A stretch of DNA of 64,000 nucleotides from Marinomonas piezotolerans. GTDB lineage: Bacteria > Pseudomonadota > Gammaproteobacteria > Pseudomonadales > Marinomonadaceae. Location of the stretch: the NCBI RefSeq assembly GCF_003362755.1, contig NZ_QKRA01000008.1, positions 1-64,000 on the forward strand, given 5' to 3'. A program made the position numbers and the translations under genes. Position 1 is the first letter of the stretch. Each line of letters begins with the position of its first letter. The notes beneath the pieces are model-generated. The model did no database searches. It saw only the letters and a list, made by a program, of their open reading frames with translations, and was not told the DNA's origin. Positions 8,605 through 19,195 of this stretch are shown here, one piece after another.

Positions 8605-9567
8605 CTATTTGTAGCTAAGACATGTATCGACTTCGTTCGCAGCCCCTAGTACCACAGCAACACGCTGGTGAATGCCTTCAGGCTGGATATCAAGAATGCG
8701 GTCTGTATGCGTAAAGGCTTTACCACCCGCCTGCTCGATTAGCATCCCCATTGGGTTTGCCTCATACATTAAGCGAAGCTTACCAGGTTTGCTTGGATCT
8801 TTGTTGTCCCATGGGTAGATGAAAATACCACCACGGCAAAGAATGCGATGAACGTCCCCAACCATCGCCGCAACCCAACGCATATTGAAGTTTTTCTCAC
8901 GTGGGCCTTCTTTACCCGAGATGAGATCAGTGACATAGCTCTGCATCGGCGCTGCCCAGAATCTTTGGTTGGACATGTTGATCGCAAACTCTTGGGTATC
9001 TTTCGGTACCTCTACAGTCGGTTGGGTTTGAACAAATTCACCTTTATCAACGTCCAACGTGAACATGCTAACGCCATTACCCGTGGTAAAGACCAACATA
9101 GTAGAAGGGCCGTAAAGTACATAACCCGCCGCGGCTTGATTTTTACCTGGTTGTAGGAAGTCTGCTTCGGTGGCGGGTGCTGTTCCAGTTTGGTGATAGA
9201 TGGAGAAGATGGTGCCGACCATAGAGTTGATATCGATATTGGACGATCCATCAAGTGGATCAAATGCAATCAGGTACTCTCCATCGGTATGAGCTGGCAC
9301 AATGTCATCTTCTTCCTCAGAAGCAATAGCGCGGACCACAGGTGAAGCTAACAAAGCACTTTTCAGCATATTGTTAGAGATGACATCTAGTTTTTTCTGC
9401 TCTTCACCTTGTACGTTTTCATTGCCTGCCATCCCTAGAATCCCAGCAAGCGAGCCTTTCTTCAGTGCGTTTGAGATTTCAATGCAGGTTTGTGTTGTGA
9501 CAGATAAAACTTCCTGCAATGATTCGGAAGTAGAGCCAGACGCCAAGAACTGAGAGAGGCTTTGCAT
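8605..9567 (-). CDS. fbp: Class I fructose-1,6-bisphosphatase
   Basis: The 320-residue enzyme hydrolyses fructose-1,6-bisphosphate to fructose-6-phosphate, the committed cytosolic step of gluconeogenesis. The metal-binding segment [17 protein letters not shown], the sugar-phosphate segment around [14 protein letters not shown] and the late [15 protein letters not shown] are all present. Length matches class I enzymes. An AAAGGA ribosome-binding site precedes the ATG. It is a single-gene unit with its own terminator. Confidence 0.96.
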   Translation of the reverse strand: MQSLSQFLASGSTSESLQEVLSVTTQTCIEISNALKKGSLAGILGMAGNENVQGEEQKKLDVISNNMLKSALLASPVVRAIASEEEDDIVPAHTDGEYLIAFDPLDGSSNIDINSMVGTIFSIYHQTGTAPATEADFLQPGKNQAAAGYVLYGPSTMLVFTTGNGVSMFTLDVDKGEFVQTQPTVEVPKDTQEFAINMSNQRFWAAPMQSYVTDLISGKEGPREKNFNMRWVAAMVGDVHRILCRGGIFIYPWDNKDPSKPGKLRLMYEANPMGMLIEQAGGKAFTHTDRILDIQPEGIHQRVAVVLGAANEVDTCLSYK

Positions 9568-9698
9568 AGTATTGGATCCTTTACTATTTAATTCGTTATG
9601 ACAAATTATGCCACTGCCGCGCGGTTCAGTCAGCCAACATGTATGAAAAAGCGAATAAATATTGCTCAGGTAGACACAAGACTGTTCAAGAGAGAACT

Positions 9699-10658
9699 AT
9701 GACCTATTTATTACATTATTTAAAACTTGATGGCCTCGGAGGCTGTGAGCAACTAACGACGTTGCCAACAGAAGTTCCCAATGATGGAGCGCACTGGGTT
9801 CATCTAGACTGTGCTCAAGTCGAAGGACGGCGTTGGTTAGATGATATCGACAGCATCCCTGAGGCGGTTGTTGATGCATTATTTGCAGATGAGACGCGTC
9901 CGCGTACGGTGAAAATGGGCAACGGAATATTAGTGACTCTGCGAGGAGTAAATCTGAACCCTGATTCGGACCCCTCAGATATGGTGTCATTACGCTTGTG
10001 GATGACTCCGCATTTCGTAGTATCGACTCGCCGTCGGCGCTTGTTATCTGTAATGGACCAAGTGACGCAATTGGAGCAAGGTGTCGGAGCTGAGAGCGTG
10101 GCGGATTTGGTCGCGACATTGACTCATACGTTAACCGTACGAATGGCAGGTATCATAGACGGGATAGAAGATAGGCTGGGGGAGCTCGAAGAAGAGATGA
10201 GTTCACAGATATTGCCTGAGCAACGCAGTGTATTGGTTGAGCGTCGGCTACAAACGGTTCGTCTGCGTCGTTTTTTGGTGCCGCAGAAAGAAGCGATTGT
10301 GCGTCTATCAACGGATATTCAAGCTTGGATGACGAAAGAGCAGTTAGCTCATATTCACGAAGCGGCCAACGAGATCACGCGCTACGTTGAAGGTCTGGAG
10401 TCACTACGTGAGCGCTGTGTCCTAATGCAGGAAGAATTTACGAACCACCAAGCGGAGAAAATGAACGCGCGTATGTACGTCCTCTCCATTCTATCGGGTA
10501 TTTTTATGCCGCTTGGTTTTCTGACTGGACTGTTTGGAATCAACATTGGCGGTATGCCTGGGACAGACAACAGCACTGCTTTTTGGGTGTTTTGCGTTGT
10601 GTTAGTGGTTCTAGGGGGGGGGCAGTTTTTGCTGATGCGGAAAAGCCGCTGGTTTTAG
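9699..10658 (+). CDS. zntB: CorA/ZntB family divalent cation transporter
   Basis: The 319-residue protein has a long soluble N-terminal funnel domain and two C-terminal TM helices, with the family GxN motif as GINIGG in the loop after TM1 (FLTGLFGINIGGMPG). The sequence is closer to ZntB zinc transporters than to CorA, by my reading. The ATG at 9699 with a purine-rich AGAGAG site is preferred over an upstream in-frame start at 9639. A run of nine G (10614-10622) encodes Gly-Gly-Gly in the last TM helix and is prone to slippage. Confidence 0.88.
   Translation: MTYLLHYLKLDGLGGCEQLTTLPTEVPNDGAHWVHLDCAQVEGRRWLDDIDSIPEAVVDALFADETRPRTVKMGNGILVTLRGVNLNPDSDPSDMVSLRLWMTPHFVVSTRRRRLLSVMDQVTQLEQGVGAESVADLVATLTHTLTVRMAGIIDGIEDRLGELEEEMSSQILPEQRSVLVERRLQTVRLRRFLVPQKEAIVRLSTDIQAWMTKEQLAHIHEAANEITRYVEGLESLRERCVLMQEEFTNHQAEKMNARMYVLSILSGIFMPLGFLTGLFGINIGGMPGTDNSTAFWVFCVVLVVLGGGQFLLMRKSRWF
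10614..10622 (+). repeat. G9 homopolymer in the last TM helix of zntB
   Basis: Nine consecutive G residues code for three glycines 12 codons before the stop. A one-base change would alter the final residues and the stop position. Confidence 0.9.
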
Positions 10659-10671
10659 AAACGATCTGAAG

Positions 10672-10710
10672 CGAGAACCCAATCGGTTAAAAAGCCTTGT
10701 TGGGTTCTCG
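10672..10710. other. Intergenic 11-bp perfect hairpin
   Basis: CGAGAACCCAA and TTGGGTTCTCG are perfect inverted repeats around a 17-nt loop, between convergent zntB and rpiA. Neither side has a good U-tract, so this is either a weak bidirectional terminator or a 3'-end stabilising hairpin. Confidence 0.55.
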
Positions 10711-10734
10711 ATTCGTCAATTAAAAACGTGAAAG

Positions 10735-11409
10735 TTATTTCGCTTTAATTGTTTTTACACCAGATTGAGTGCCTAGCAGTAAGACATTCGCTGGTCGCTT
10801 TGCGAACAAACCATTGGTGACAACACCAACGATGCCATCGATGCTTTTTTCCAACGCGATGGCATCAAGGATTTCTAGATTGTAAACATCCAGAATGTGG
10901 TTGCCGTTGTCCGTCACAACGCCCTCACGATATACCGGGTCTCCCCCAAGTTTCACTAGCTCACGTGCGACATGACCGCGTGCCATGGGAATGATTTCCA
11001 CCGGCAGAGGAAAATCACCAAGGACCTTAACCAGCTTTGATTCGTCCGCGATGCAGACAAACTCTTCAGAGCATGCCGCGACGATTTTTTCACGCGTTAA
11101 GGCAGCACCACCGCCTTTAATGAGGTGAAGATGGTCGTTTGATTCATCTGCACCATCGACATAGACACGAATGTTGTCAACGCTGTTTAAGTCATAAACA
11201 GGAATGCCATGACTTTTAAGGCGTTCTGCTGACGCTTCAGAGCTCGCCACGGTTCCGTCGAATAAGCCTTTGTGTTTGGCTAATTCATCAATAAATAAGT
11301 TTGCTGTCGAACCAGTGCCAACACCAATAATGGTGTCTTCTTCTAGCATTGGGTGAATGTAGTCGACCGCGGCCTTGGCTACGGCTTGTTTTAATTCATC
11401 TTGTGTCAT
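10735..11409 (-). CDS. rpiA: Ribose-5-phosphate isomerase A
   Basis: The 224-residue enzyme interconverts ribose-5-phosphate and ribulose-5-phosphate in the pentose phosphate pathway. It shows the phosphate-binding [15 protein letters not shown] and the DGADE active-site segment, plus [12 protein letters not shown]. The start [10 protein letters not shown] aligns with the usual RpiA N-terminus, so the in-frame start 13 codons upstream is rejected. It faces ilvA across a short intergenic region, an arrangement also known in pseudomonads. Confidence 0.95.
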   Translation of the reverse strand: MTQDELKQAVAKAAVDYIHPMLEEDTIIGVGTGSTANLFIDELAKHKGLFDGTVASSEASAERLKSHGIPVYDLNSVDNIRVYVDGADESNDHLHLIKGGGAALTREKIVAACSEEFVCIADESKLVKVLGDFPLPVEIIPMARGHVARELVKLGGDPVYREGVVTDNGNHILDVYNLEILDAIALEKSIDGIVGVVTNGLFAKRPANVLLLGTQSGVKTIKAK

Positions 11410-11661
11410 GCTGGGTAACAACCTGTGAGCGATTTTATGAAATAGCATCCCTTTAGGGTGGGCACATTATAGTCAGTTAGTGTGCCTTTTGTTACCCCTC
11501 TAGGAGGAAGTTGCTGTGTTCGCGCAAAAAGCATTCAAATACAGCTCTAGGCTTTGCTCATAAAGGGCGGAAGGAGTATATTGCGTGTTCATTTTTTAGC
11601 AGATTTACCTCTTAAACGTCACACGGTTGACGTGCTTTCAAAGAAAAAAGCAGGAATGTAT

Positions 11662-13167
11662 ATGCCTCATACGATCATCAAAAAAATTCTAAGGGCGCCA
11701 GTGTATGACGTCGCCGTAGAAACTCCCGTTACCCCAGCCACGCAACTTTCTGAGCGTATGGGAAACGATATTATTTTGAAGCGAGAAGACCTACAGCCAG
11801 TGTTCTCGTTTAAGATTCGTGGCGCATACAACAAAATTATTCAACTATCTGAACAAGAGCGTGCCAAAGGCGTTATCGCAGCCTCCGCTGGCAATCATGC
11901 TCAAGGACTAGCGCTTGCGGCCAAAAAGCTTGGCATTAAAGCAACGATTGTGATGCCTGAAACCACACCAGACGTAAAAGTAAACGCAGTGCGTGCTCGT
12001 GGTGCGGAAGTGGTACTGTCGGGCGATGCATTTGATGCGGCGTATGCTAAATCGCAAGAGATTATGGCGAAAACAGGCCAAGTGTATGTTCACCCATTTG
12101 ATGACATCGACACCATTGCTGGTCAAGGTACTATCGGGATGGAACTGTTGCGTCAGATAGAAGGCGACATCGACGCTGTGTTTATTCCTGTTGGCGGCGG
12201 TGGTCTGATTGCTGGCGTGTCGGCCTACATCAAGTACTTGCGCCCAGAAATCAAAATCATTGGTGTTGAGCCAACGGATGCGGCATGTTTAAAAGCGGCA
12301 CTTGAAGTAGGGCATCCAATTCGCTTGCCTACGGTTGGCATATTTGCGGAAGGGGTTGCGGTCGCTGAAATCGGTAAAAATACGTTCGACATTGCAAAAG
12401 AATGTGTAGACGAAGTCATCACTGTGAACACGGACGAAATGTGTGCGGCGATCAAAGACATCTACGATGATACCCGTGCCATAACCGAGCCAGCAGGTGC
12501 GTGTGCGCTAGCAGGATTGAAAAAATACATCGAGCGTGAAGGGGCGTTGGGTCAGCGCTTAGTGGCAATCAACTCTGGCGCAAACGTCAATTTTGATCGT
12601 TTGCGTCACGTGTCTGAGCGCGCTGAATTGGGTGAAAAACGAGAAGCGATCATCGCCGTCAAAATTCCAGAATCTCCGGGTAGTTTTAAGGATTTCTGTC
12701 AGGCTTTGGTGGGGCGTTCTATTACCGAGTTTAACTACCGCTATAGTGATGCAAACGAAGCGGTGATTTTTGTCGGTGTAGCATTGGGAGGCAGCCCGCA
12801 TAGCCGCGAAGAATTACTGCATGATTTAAAAGAATACGAAATCATTGATTTGACGGATGATGAAACTGCGAAAGTGCATGTTCGCCATATGATTGGTGGC
12901 CATTTGCGCAGTGAGAAAGGTGAGTTGCTGTACAGTTTTGAATTCCCTGAACGTCCAGGCGCTTTGCTGAAATTCTTGAATACGTTAGGTGGGCAATGGA
13001 ACATTTCCATGTTTCATTATCGTAATCATGGCGATGCGTATGGTCGTGTCTTAGTTGGCTTGCAAGCCGTCGGTGAAGAGACGGACGTGACGCGCTATTT
13101 AGACGAATTGGGTTACCCGTATCAAGATGAAAACGACAATCCAGCGTGCAAGCTGTTCTTTCGCTAA
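11662..13167 (+). CDS. ilvA: Biosynthetic threonine deaminase
   Basis: The 501-residue PLP enzyme converts threonine to 2-oxobutanoate, the first step to isoleucine. Visible are the PLP-lysine segment VFSFKIRGAYNK, SAGNHAQGLALAA and the phosphate loop PVGGGGLIAG. Two C-terminal ACT-like regulatory units start near REAIIAVKIPESPGSF and ELLYSFEFPERPGALL, as in isoleucine-inhibited IlvA. The ATG at 11662 (AGGA 8 nt before) gives an N-terminus like pseudomonad IlvA. A stronger AAGGAG upstream of an in-frame TTG at 11581 could add 27 residues. Confidence 0.95.
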   Translation: MPHTIIKKILRAPVYDVAVETPVTPATQLSERMGNDIILKREDLQPVFSFKIRGAYNKIIQLSEQERAKGVIAASAGNHAQGLALAAKKLGIKATIVMPETTPDVKVNAVRARGAEVVLSGDAFDAAYAKSQEIMAKTGQVYVHPFDDIDTIAGQGTIGMELLRQIEGDIDAVFIPVGGGGLIAGVSAYIKYLRPEIKIIGVEPTDAACLKAALEVGHPIRLPTVGIFAEGVAVAEIGKNTFDIAKECVDEVITVNTDEMCAAIKDIYDDTRAITEPAGACALAGLKKYIEREGALGQRLVAINSGANVNFDRLRHVSERAELGEKREAIIAVKIPESPGSFKDFCQALVGRSITEFNYRYSDANEAVIFVGVALGGSPHSREELLHDLKEYEIIDLTDDETAKVHVRHMIGGHLRSEKGELLYSFEFPERPGALLKFLNTLGGQWNISMFHYRNHGDAYGRVLVGLQAVGEETDVTRYLDELGYPYQDENDNPACKLFFR

Positions 13168-13211
13168 AACGCTGAAAATCGGTTATCATAGCGCCAACTT
13201 CAAATAACACG

Positions 13212-13247
13212 ACAACCCTCTGGTCAGTGCGCTGACCAGAGGGTTGT
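13212..13247 (+). other. Perfect 16-bp hairpin just upstream of argS
   Basis: ACAACCCTCTGGTCAG and its exact reverse complement flank a TGCG loop. It lies 44 nt after the ilvA stop and 12-24 nt before the possible argS starts. No T-run follows, so a simple intrinsic terminator is unlikely; an mRNA processing or stability hairpin, or an argS leader element, fits better. Confidence 0.7.
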
Positions 13248-13271
13248 GTGATTCTATAAATGGGTTTTCTC

Positions 13272-15005
13272 GTGAATATTCAAACGCTTCTTAATCAACG
13301 TATTCAAGCCGCTATGGTCGCATCTGGAGCGGCTGATGATGCGCCAGCATTGGTTCGCCAATCTGCAAAAGTACAATTTGGTGACTACCAAGCCAATGGC
13401 ATCATGGGGGCTGCTAAAAAAATTGGCACCAACCCTCGTGAGTTCGCGGCTAAAGTACTTGAACAGTTGGATTTGTCTGACATCGCCGAAAAAGTCGATA
13501 TTGCAGGCCCTGGCTTTATCAATATTTTCTTGAAAAACGAATGGCTAGGGGCTCAATTAGGCGAACAACGTAAAAGCGAGCGTTTAGATGTTGCTGTGGT
13601 GGCTGATCCTCAAACGGTAGTGGTTGATTACTCGGCCCCTAATCTTGCAAAAGAAATGCACGTTGGGCATTTACGCTCCACGGTGATTGGTGATGCAGTA
13701 GTGCGCACCCTAGAATTCCTCGGTCATAAAGTGGTACGTCAAAACCATGTTGGTGATTGGGGGACTCAGTTTGGTATGTTGTTGGCGTACATGGAGCGCT
13801 TACGGGCCCAGAATTCCAAAATCAGTATGGCGCTATCAGATTTAGAAACGTTTTACCGAGCAGCTAAAACATGCTTTGACGACGATGAGGCGTTTGCCGC
13901 CCGTGCTCGTGAGTTAGTGGTTGCATTGCAGTCTGGTGATGAAGAGTGTTTGGCGCTTTGGAATGAGTTTATCGATATTTCGATGGCGCACTGTGAAGAA
14001 ACTTACAAGATGTTGGGTGTCTCTCTTGCTCGTCAAGACGTCATGCCAGAAAGTGCCTACAACGATGATTTAGAAAATGTAATCAACGAGCTGCAAACGC
14101 AAGGTTTATTGCAAGAATCTGATGGCGCGAAATGTGTGTTTATGGAAGAGTTCGCGAACAAAGATGGTGAGATTACGCCGATTATTGTGCAGAAAACCGG
14201 GGGAGGCTTCCTATACGCCACCACAGATCTCGCGGCTGTGCGTTACCGTCAAAAGGTATTGAATGCTGATCGCGTGTTGTATTTTGTTGATGCACGCCAA
14301 TCATTGCACTTTCAGCAAATCTTCACTTTGTCCCGTAAGGCGGGCTTCGTAGAACCAACCACCAGCCTAGAGCATATGCCATTTGGCACAGTGATGGGCA
14401 GCGATGGTAAACCATTTAAAACGCGTTCTGGCGGTGTCGCTAAGCTGTCTGCGCTATTAGAGGAAGCGCAAGAGCGTGCTTTTCAATTGGTTGCATCGAA
14501 GAACCCTGACATGGCGGAAGATGAGCAGCGCAATGTGGGGCGCGTAGTCGGAATTGCCTCCGTTAAATACGCCGATTTATCAAAAAACCGCACGTCAGAT
14601 TATGTGTTCAACTGGGATAATATGCTCAGCTTTGAAGGCAACACGGCACCGTACTTACTTTATGCCTACTCTCGTGTCGCAAGTATTGTTCGTCGTTCTG
14701 AGATAGATGTTTCTTCGATTAATGCGCCGATTACGATTGCAGCAGAGCAGGAGCGCGCACTCGCGGTTAAACTATTTCAGTTTGAAGAGGCCATTCAGCA
14801 AGTGGTTAGCGATGGTATGCCACATTTCTTGTGTGCGTATTTGTATGAGCTTTCGGGTGTCTTCATGACCTTCTACGAAGCGTGTCCAATATTAGCAGCA
14901 GAATCAGGATTGAAAGAGAGCCGCCTTCAGCTGGCTTTGAATACGGCTTCCACCTTGCAGCTTGGTCTGTCTTTGCTCGGTATTGAGACATTAGAGCGCA
15001 TGTAA
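13272..15005 (+). CDS. argS: Arginyl-tRNA synthetase
   Basis: The class I enzyme charges tRNA-Arg. It has the N-terminal Arg-tRNA-binding domain ([16 protein letters not shown]), the catalytic HIGH-type motif in [16 protein letters not shown], and [13 protein letters not shown] canonical KMSKS is absent and replaced by [14 protein letters not shown], as in many ArgS proteins. The C-terminal anticodon-binding domain ends LGIETLERM. The GTG at 13272 yields MNIQTLL, matching E. coli ArgS; an ATG at 13260 is the alternative. No clear ribosome-binding site decides between them. Confidence 0.95.
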   Translation: MNIQTLLNQRIQAAMVASGAADDAPALVRQSAKVQFGDYQANGIMGAAKKIGTNPREFAAKVLEQLDLSDIAEKVDIAGPGFINIFLKNEWLGAQLGEQRKSERLDVAVVADPQTVVVDYSAPNLAKEMHVGHLRSTVIGDAVVRTLEFLGHKVVRQNHVGDWGTQFGMLLAYMERLRAQNSKISMALSDLETFYRAAKTCFDDDEAFAARARELVVALQSGDEECLALWNEFIDISMAHCEETYKMLGVSLARQDVMPESAYNDDLENVINELQTQGLLQESDGAKCVFMEEFANKDGEITPIIVQKTGGGFLYATTDLAAVRYRQKVLNADRVLYFVDARQSLHFQQIFTLSRKAGFVEPTTSLEHMPFGTVMGSDGKPFKTRSGGVAKLSALLEEAQERAFQLVASKNPDMAEDEQRNVGRVVGIASVKYADLSKNRTSDYVFNWDNMLSFEGNTAPYLLYAYSRVASIVRRSEIDVSSINAPITIAAEQERALAVKLFQFEEAIQQVVSDGMPHFLCAYLYELSGVFMTFYEACPILAAESGLKESRLQLALNTASTLQLGLSLLGIETLERM

Positions 15006-15021
15006 TGCGCTAATTGAGTTG

Positions 15022-15053
15022 AAAAAGCCCGCTTTATAAAAGCGGGCTTTTTT
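15022..15053 (+). terminator. Intrinsic terminator of argS
   Basis: AAAAAGCCCGCTTT-ATAA-AAGCGGGCTTTTTT, 16 nt after the argS stop. The A-tract lets it also end the minus-strand binding-protein gene. Confidence 0.92.
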
Positions 15054-15070
15054 GTGAGCATCGCACTGGA

Positions 15071-15886
15071 TTATGACTCGTCGTCAAGAATCACAATCGG
15101 TGATAGGGCATTGTTCTTAGCAGCTTTCATTAATCGGCCATCTTGTTTGATATCTCTCACAAACTGATTCACTCGTGCAAGCCAGAGAGGGTCATCCTTG
15201 GCGACTGCATACGCATATTGAAATTGCCGAGTTTGGTTTTTTGGCTCAATCAGCTCTGCCCAATCGTAAACGCTGAGAATTTTTTGGCTGTATGGATAGT
15301 CTGTGATGAACACATCTGCACGACCTGAAAGCACTTCTAGTTCCCGCTCTTTTGGTTTGATCACCGTTGATATTTGGGCATGTTTCAACTGCTGACGCAT
15401 GAGGTTTTCCATGTAAGTGCCTTTTTGCACACAAACAATGACACCCTCTTGATCCATATCGGACCAAGAACGTAAAAACGGGTGATTTTTAACACGAATG
15501 CCGTATATACCACTTGATAGATAAGGTTCACTGAAATCAACAAGCTCTCGTCGACTGGCGGTATTGCCAACGCCAAACATAGCGATATCGCATTGCTTGG
15601 CATTCAAATCCTTTATAAACCGACCGAAATGAGTGGTGACATAGTTCAGCTGGACGCCTAAATCATTGGCTAAGGCTTGGCTTAACTCAATATCAATGCC
15701 TTCCAGCCGAGCTGTGCGTGGGTTTTGATAAGTGATAGAAAAGTATTCGGGCCAAATACAGACATTCAATGTGCCGCGCTGTTCAATTTGTTTAAGCGTG
15801 CTACTATTCTGATCAACAGAGAACGCTTGTTGCGATAGTAAACAGCACGCGACAATGATAAAACTAGATAAACTCCATCCTGACAT
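15071..15886 (-). CDS. Periplasmic amino-acid-type substrate-binding protein
   Basis: The 271-residue protein has a signal peptide (to about residue 23, QQAFS-VDQ) and an SBP_bac_3 fold: LNVCIWPEYFSITYQNP, GIDIELSQALANDLGV, CDIAMFGVGNTASRRE. No permease or ATPase genes are nearby. Instead it is divergent from a membrane PAS-GGDEF-EAL protein 74 nt away, so it may present a ligand signal to that protein rather than feed a transporter. That link is inferred from position only. Confidence 0.85.
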   Translation of the reverse strand: MSGWSLSSFIIVACCLLSQQAFSVDQNSSTLKQIEQRGTLNVCIWPEYFSITYQNPRTARLEGIDIELSQALANDLGVQLNYVTTHFGRFIKDLNAKQCDIAMFGVGNTASRRELVDFSEPYLSSGIYGIRVKNHPFLRSWSDMDQEGVIVCVQKGTYMENLMRQQLKHAQISTVIKPKERELEVLSGRADVFITDYPYSQKILSVYDWAELIEPKNQTRQFQYAYAVAKDDPLWLARVNQFVRDIKQDGRLMKAAKNNALSPIVILDDES

Positions 15887-15960
15887 ATATCAACACCTTA
15901 AAAATTCAAACCTATAAGCTACAGTTATTATTCATACATTTAAAAGCAGCGAACTGATCT

Positions 15961-18546
15961 GTGTTAATAAACTTTCTTAAATTTGGATCAAATCTCATAC
16001 GACATCAACCTGTCATTGTCGTAAGTGCACTTGTTGTCTTGTTGGTCATGCTGGTGAGCCTACAACAGGTCTTGTCTCGTGGCTATGAGCGTGCGCTAAA
16101 TGAGCAAAAATCTACCAATGATGCGCTGATATATGCATTGGAAGAGTCCGTTGTTTTATCTCTGCAAGCGGTTGACAACGCTTTACAATCCTTGGCTTCT
16201 GAGGTTCTTAGTCGTTCACCACAGACATTCGAGAGCATTAAAACGCAAACCTTGCATAGCTTGCCACAATTAAGAGATATCCAAGTTGTACCGGTGGTAC
16301 AAGCGCAAAGCTGCATGCCTGTGGACGGTGATATACGCCAAGGCGATCTTCGTTTTCTTGAACCAGCGTCCGGGCGATATTGGGGGGATGCCAGTGTGAG
16401 AAAGGGCCTAAGCTATTGGCCTGCGTGCGTGCCCTTCTTTATTGACGACGTGTTAGAGGGTTTTGTCATTGGCTCGATCAACCTCAATTATTACAGAAGC
16501 CTATTTCAATCTGTTGCGTCAGGGCAAAGAGAAGTCTCTTTGTATCTATTTAGCGGCCAAAAGGTAGTCGGAGAAGGTGCTGATGCGCTCGCAGACAGGA
16601 CGCGGCGATCTATTAGAGATCAGGCTTGGGGGGATTATCGTAGCGCTGTCGAGGAGCGTGCTTTTTTAGAGAGCTACCGTTCAACCTCTTTTTTGCCTTT
16701 GGTGATGCTGATGCGCTCCTATGATGACGACGCGCTAGTCCGCTGGGAGCGTGATGCGGAAGTGGTTAAGTTTGTCTTTATTATCCTAGCCATTGCGCTA
16801 CTGATGATGCTGATTATGTACATTGTGTTGCGAGCGAAGCGAGAGAAAATTCAAGGCAGTAATTATTTGCTGAGTATGGCGATTCGTAATACTGCCAATG
16901 CGATCTTTATTACAGATCCAAAAGGTAAGATTGAATGGGTGAACGATGCGTTTACCAAGTTAACAGGCTATAGCTTGAAGCAGGTAAGGGGTAAAACCCC
17001 CAGAATTTTAAATTCTGGTGTTCATGAACGTCCGTTTTTTCACAATTTATGGACTACCATTTCAGCGGGCAAAAGCTGGCGCAACGAACTGGTCAATCGA
17101 CGTCGGGATGGTTCTTTGGTGTCTGTTGATCAAACGATTACTCCGATACTGGACAGTAAAAAAAATGTTGAATATTTCATTGCCGTGCATGAAGACATTA
17201 CCGCGCGAAAAGAAGCTGAAGAAAAAGTCTTGTTTCTCGCCCAGCATGATGATTTAACAGGCCTAGCCAATCGTCGTTATTTTGAAGCGGAATTGGCGCA
17301 ATGCGTCGCGACCCATCAAAGTGGCTCGATTGCGCTCATATTTATAGACTTAGATCGCTTTAAAGAAATTAATGATACTCTGGGGCATGATGCGGGTGAT
17401 GTGCTCCTGAAGCGAACGGCTACAAAGCTGCTTCGGGTACTCCCTGATGATGCCAAATTATCACGTCTAGGTGGTGATGAGTTTGCTGTGCTTTTGTACC
17501 CCATACACAGTGAAAACGCGCCACAACGCCTTGCCCAAGATTTAGTGCGGACACTTGCCACCCCATTTGAATACCAAGACGTCTCCTTTTCCGTCAGCTG
17601 TAGCGTCGGTGTCGCGCTCGCTGATATCGCCATGACAGATGTGTCGTCGTTGCTACGTCAGGCGGATTTAGCGATGTACCGTGCAAAACAATCTGGTAAG
17701 AACACGTACCGAATGTTTGACGAATCAATGGACGTGAGTATGCAGAATCGTGTCAGAATGCAGCGACTGCTAAAAGACGCCATGCAGGCTGATGATCAAC
17801 TGATGCTCAATTTTCAACCACAAATAGATTCGCAAACCGAGCAGCTACATGGATTGGAAGTACTGCTGAGATGGCATTGCCAAGGTGAATGGATTTCTCC
17901 AGCAACCTTTATTCCTGTTGCTGAAGACAGCGGCCAGATTGTTGAGCTAGGTCGATGGGTGATCGAAAACACTCTCGCTCAAATTAGTCGTTGGCAACAA
18001 AAAGGGCTTTCTTTTGGGCGCGTTGCTATCAATATTTCGGCTGTTCAGATGGCGAACTCGGAAGTTGTGAAAGATCTATTGGATGCGATGAAACGATACG
18101 ACGTCGGCAGTGACTCCATTGCCGTTGAGTTTACCGAGTCAACATTAATGGTTCGTTCTAATCAGTTGCTTAATAACTTGTCACGTTTACGAGAGGCGAA
18201 AATAGCGATCGCAATTGATGATTTTGGCACGGGATACTGCTCGTTGAGTTACTTGAAGGAGCTTAACGCTCAGTACCTTAAAATTGATAAATCATTTATA
18301 GATGGTATTGGTGAGCGGTATTCTGATGAATGTATTGTTACCGCGACAATTGCTATGGCGAATGGGCTTGAGATGGCTGTTGTTGCAGAAGGGGTAGAGA
18401 CCGAAGCGCAAGTGGCTTATTTAAGACAGCATGGCTGTGAGACAATTCAGGGTTATTATTATGGACGCCCTATGCCAGCAGAAACGTTGGAATCATGGAT
18501 GCAGAGCCACGCTCAACGTATTACCGACCAGTACCTCACTCGATAA
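15961..18546 (+). CDS. Membrane PAS-GGDEF-EAL c-di-GMP enzyme
   Basis: The 861-residue protein runs: TM helix (about 17-37), periplasmic sensor (about 40-265), TM helix (about 270-292), PAS (about 303-420), GGDEF domain (motif GGDEF at 504-508) and EAL domain (EVL at 633-635). The EAL metal and catalytic segments NISAVQM, EFTEST, DDFGTG, LKIDKSF, AEGVET and IQGYYYG are all there, so both synthesis and breakdown of c-di-GMP are possible. No RxxD inhibitory site precedes GGDEF (PDDA instead). The start is a GTG with a weak ribosome-binding site. Confidence 0.9.
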   Translation: MLINFLKFGSNLIRHQPVIVVSALVVLLVMLVSLQQVLSRGYERALNEQKSTNDALIYALEESVVLSLQAVDNALQSLASEVLSRSPQTFESIKTQTLHSLPQLRDIQVVPVVQAQSCMPVDGDIRQGDLRFLEPASGRYWGDASVRKGLSYWPACVPFFIDDVLEGFVIGSINLNYYRSLFQSVASGQREVSLYLFSGQKVVGEGADALADRTRRSIRDQAWGDYRSAVEERAFLESYRSTSFLPLVMLMRSYDDDALVRWERDAEVVKFVFIILAIALLMMLIMYIVLRAKREKIQGSNYLLSMAIRNTANAIFITDPKGKIEWVNDAFTKLTGYSLKQVRGKTPRILNSGVHERPFFHNLWTTISAGKSWRNELVNRRRDGSLVSVDQTITPILDSKKNVEYFIAVHEDITARKEAEEKVLFLAQHDDLTGLANRRYFEAELAQCVATHQSGSIALIFIDLDRFKEINDTLGHDAGDVLLKRTATKLLRVLPDDAKLSRLGGDEFAVLLYPIHSENAPQRLAQDLVRTLATPFEYQDVSFSVSCSVGVALADIAMTDVSSLLRQADLAMYRAKQSGKNTYRMFDESMDVSMQNRVRMQRLLKDAMQADDQLMLNFQPQIDSQTEQLHGLEVLLRWHCQGEWISPATFIPVAEDSGQIVELGRWVIENTLAQISRWQQKGLSFGRVAINISAVQMANSEVVKDLLDAMKRYDVGSDSIAVEFTESTLMVRSNQLLNNLSRLREAKIAIAIDDFGTGYCSLSYLKELNAQYLKIDKSFIDGIGERYSDECIVTATIAMANGLEMAVVAEGVETEAQVAYLRQHGCETIQGYYYGRPMPAETLESWMQSHAQRITDQYLTR

Positions 18547-18561
18547 TGATGTAATGCCTGA

Positions 18562-19182
18562 TTAACTGCGTTTGCGTGCAATCTGCTTCAATCTGGCGTC
18601 TAAACGATCGATTTTCATACCTAGACGTTCCGCTTCATCCACAAAATGATCAAACTCTATTTTGCTAGGCAGTAGCTCGCTGTTGGACTGCAAGTAATTG
18701 ACAAAGTGTGCTCGAGCGTTGGTTGATAGAGTCTTGCTCGCTGACCATTGGGTACGAATCAGACGTGCGAAGCTGGCGGCTGGTAGGTCGCCAACTTTAT
18801 CCGCAAGGATCCCTTCCCAGTCAAACTCAAAGCCTTGCATGACTTTATGTAAGGTCATCAGAGCTTGAGCATTACCTCGAATACGCAAGTCCCCATCAAA
18901 AAAGCCATCTCCTTCGAGTAGCTTTCGGTATGCACCACTTGGCCCCTTAACATGAGTATCTAGTTTGGTGTCCAACTCAACCTCAGTCATGCTAGATGGA
19001 CGGTCTAACATTACGCCTTCATCTAGCACATGAATCTGAAGAATCAGGTTGAAGTCTTCAACCTCCAAGAAAATTTGCTGTCCAGCCAGCTTTGCTAAAT
19101 GGCGTTGTGAAGGCAGATCTTGCTTTAATGCATAGTTGATCGCGTGTTCGATAGCGCCCAAGGCGGCAAGACTAAGTGACAT
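18562..19182 (-). CDS. ubiJ: Ubiquinone biosynthesis accessory factor UbiJ
   Basis: The 206-residue protein has an N-terminal SCP2 lipid-binding domain (GQQIFLEVEDFNLILQIHVL, then DLRIRGNAQALMTL) and a C-terminal helical region ending KQIARKRS. UbiJ is a scaffold of the aerobic ubiquinone complex. It is 13 nt behind the DUF971 gene and has its own AGTAGGA site. In many gammaproteobacteria it sits between ubiE and ubiB; neither is present here, and the next gene is the convergent GGDEF-EAL gene. Confidence 0.82.
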   Translation of the reverse strand: MSLSLAALGAIEHAINYALKQDLPSQRHLAKLAGQQIFLEVEDFNLILQIHVLDEGVMLDRPSSMTEVELDTKLDTHVKGPSGAYRKLLEGDGFFDGDLRIRGNAQALMTLHKVMQGFEFDWEGILADKVGDLPAASFARLIRTQWSASKTLSTNARAHFVNYLQSNSELLPSKIEFDHFVDEAERLGMKIDRLDARLKQIARKRS

Positions 19183-19195
19183 GTCAGTATCCTAC

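Noticed and set aside
10672-10710. Hairpin between zntB and rpiA as an intrinsic terminator
   Set aside because: The stem is perfect but there is no U-tract on either strand, so it is listed only as a hairpin.
11461-11486. GGCACA...TGTGCC inverted repeat between rpiA and ilvA as an operator
   Set aside because: Six-bp arms with a 14-nt gap are too weak, although a minus-strand TATAAT for rpiA overlaps it.
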